A stretch of DNA of 6,619 bases, from the NCBI GenBank assembly GCA_002392505.1, contig DGHD01000032.1, forward strand, positions 4,392 through 11,010, in the 5' to 3' direction. The notes under the pieces are model-generated. The model worked only from the letters and a program-made list of their open reading frames with translations. It searched no databases and was not told the DNA's origin. The DNA is from Christensenella sp. UBA3857 (GTDB lineage Bacteria > Bacillota > Clostridia > Christensenellales > CAG-138). The translations under genes and the position numbers were made by a program. Of the stretch, positions 6,471 through 6,619 are shown piece by piece; position 1 is the stretch's first letter; every line of letters begins with the position of its first letter.

Positions 6471-6619
6471 TCAAAAAATGGAATAAAATACTTCAATATA
6501 CTTAAAAATATAATTAGAAAATGTGTTCTTAAAGAGGGGTGAGAAACACGGCAAAAAGCAAGGTGGGAAAAGGGAAAAACGGAGGTGGAGGGGCGTTGGA
6601 AAAAAGGGCAAAAAAAGTT
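6471..6619. other. AT-rich then purine-rich stretch with no decidable gene
   Basis: 6471-6530 is AT-rich with spaced A-tracts and a direct repeat ATACTT at 6488-6493 and 6498-6503, exactly one helical turn apart. From 6531 the + strand becomes almost all purine, with very few T. Stop codons need T, so all three forward frames stay open here by composition alone, and open frame is no evidence of a gene. The best start candidate is TTG 6596 behind GGAGG (6581-6585, 10 nt), giving MEKRAKKV to the edge. GTG 6539 is in the same frame, with a Shine-Dalgarno too close. It may be a gene start with a basic N-terminus, or low-quality contig-end sequence. Confidence 0.4.

Noticed and set aside
6565..6608. 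G-quadruplex from the G-runs near the right edge
   Set aside because: Four GGG runs exist, but two of the loops exceed 10 nt, so a stable three-tetrad structure is unlikely.
1..6619. CRISPR array, tRNA, rRNA, insertion sequence or attachment site
   Set aside because: I saw no regularly spaced repeats, cloverleaf, rRNA-like segment, transposase or terminal inverted repeats on either strand.

Overview
The window looks like a chromosomal segment from a moderately GC-rich member of the Bacillota (Clostridia-like). This rests on family content, not on a marker gene: an FeoB followed by a tiny FeoB-associated Cys-rich membrane protein, a SatD/DUF3307 pair, and a DNA polymerase I whose proofreading domain has lost its metal ligands. 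Coding sequence is GC-rich, intergenic sequence is AT-rich, and Ile is coded by ATA and ATC almost to the exclusion of ATT. All supported genes lie on the + strand.

Layout. (1) 1-2146 is the 3' part of a ferrous-iron uptake (feo) operon. feoB is cut by the left edge just after the Gly of its P-loop, and it overlaps by 4 bp (ATGA) a 59-residue membrane peptide with a six-cysteine tail. (2) 2147-2238 is a dense intergenic region. An inverted repeat followed by a T-run looks like the intrinsic terminator of the feo operon. The same bases carry an extended -10 promoter in the loop and the Shine-Dalgarno of the next gene in the 3' arm. (3) 2239-3647 holds satD and a DUF3307 membrane protein, again with a 4-bp ATGA overlap. 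(4) 3673-6327 holds polA, 25 bp after the DUF3307 gene and with no visible promoter of its own, so it is probably the third gene of the satD operon. (5) 6328-6619 contains the likely polA terminator, then an AT-rich stretch with promoter-like elements, then a strongly purine-rich tail with no decidable gene.

How the genes work together. FeoB moves Fe2+ across the membrane under control of its G domain, and the Cys-rich peptide probably assists at the membrane. SatD and the DUF3307 protein have no settled biochemical function. The order and spacing of SatD motifs resemble the catalytic core of class III nucleotidyl cyclases, followed by a C-terminal helix-turn-helix. The DUF3307 partner carries His/Asp pairs inside hydrophobic segments. 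A signal-producing or signal-sensing protein coupled to a membrane partner is a plausible but unproven reading. PolA serves Okazaki-fragment maturation and repair synthesis.

The two points most worth following are the overlapping terminator/promoter/SD element at 2191-2238 and the cyclase-like reading of SatD.
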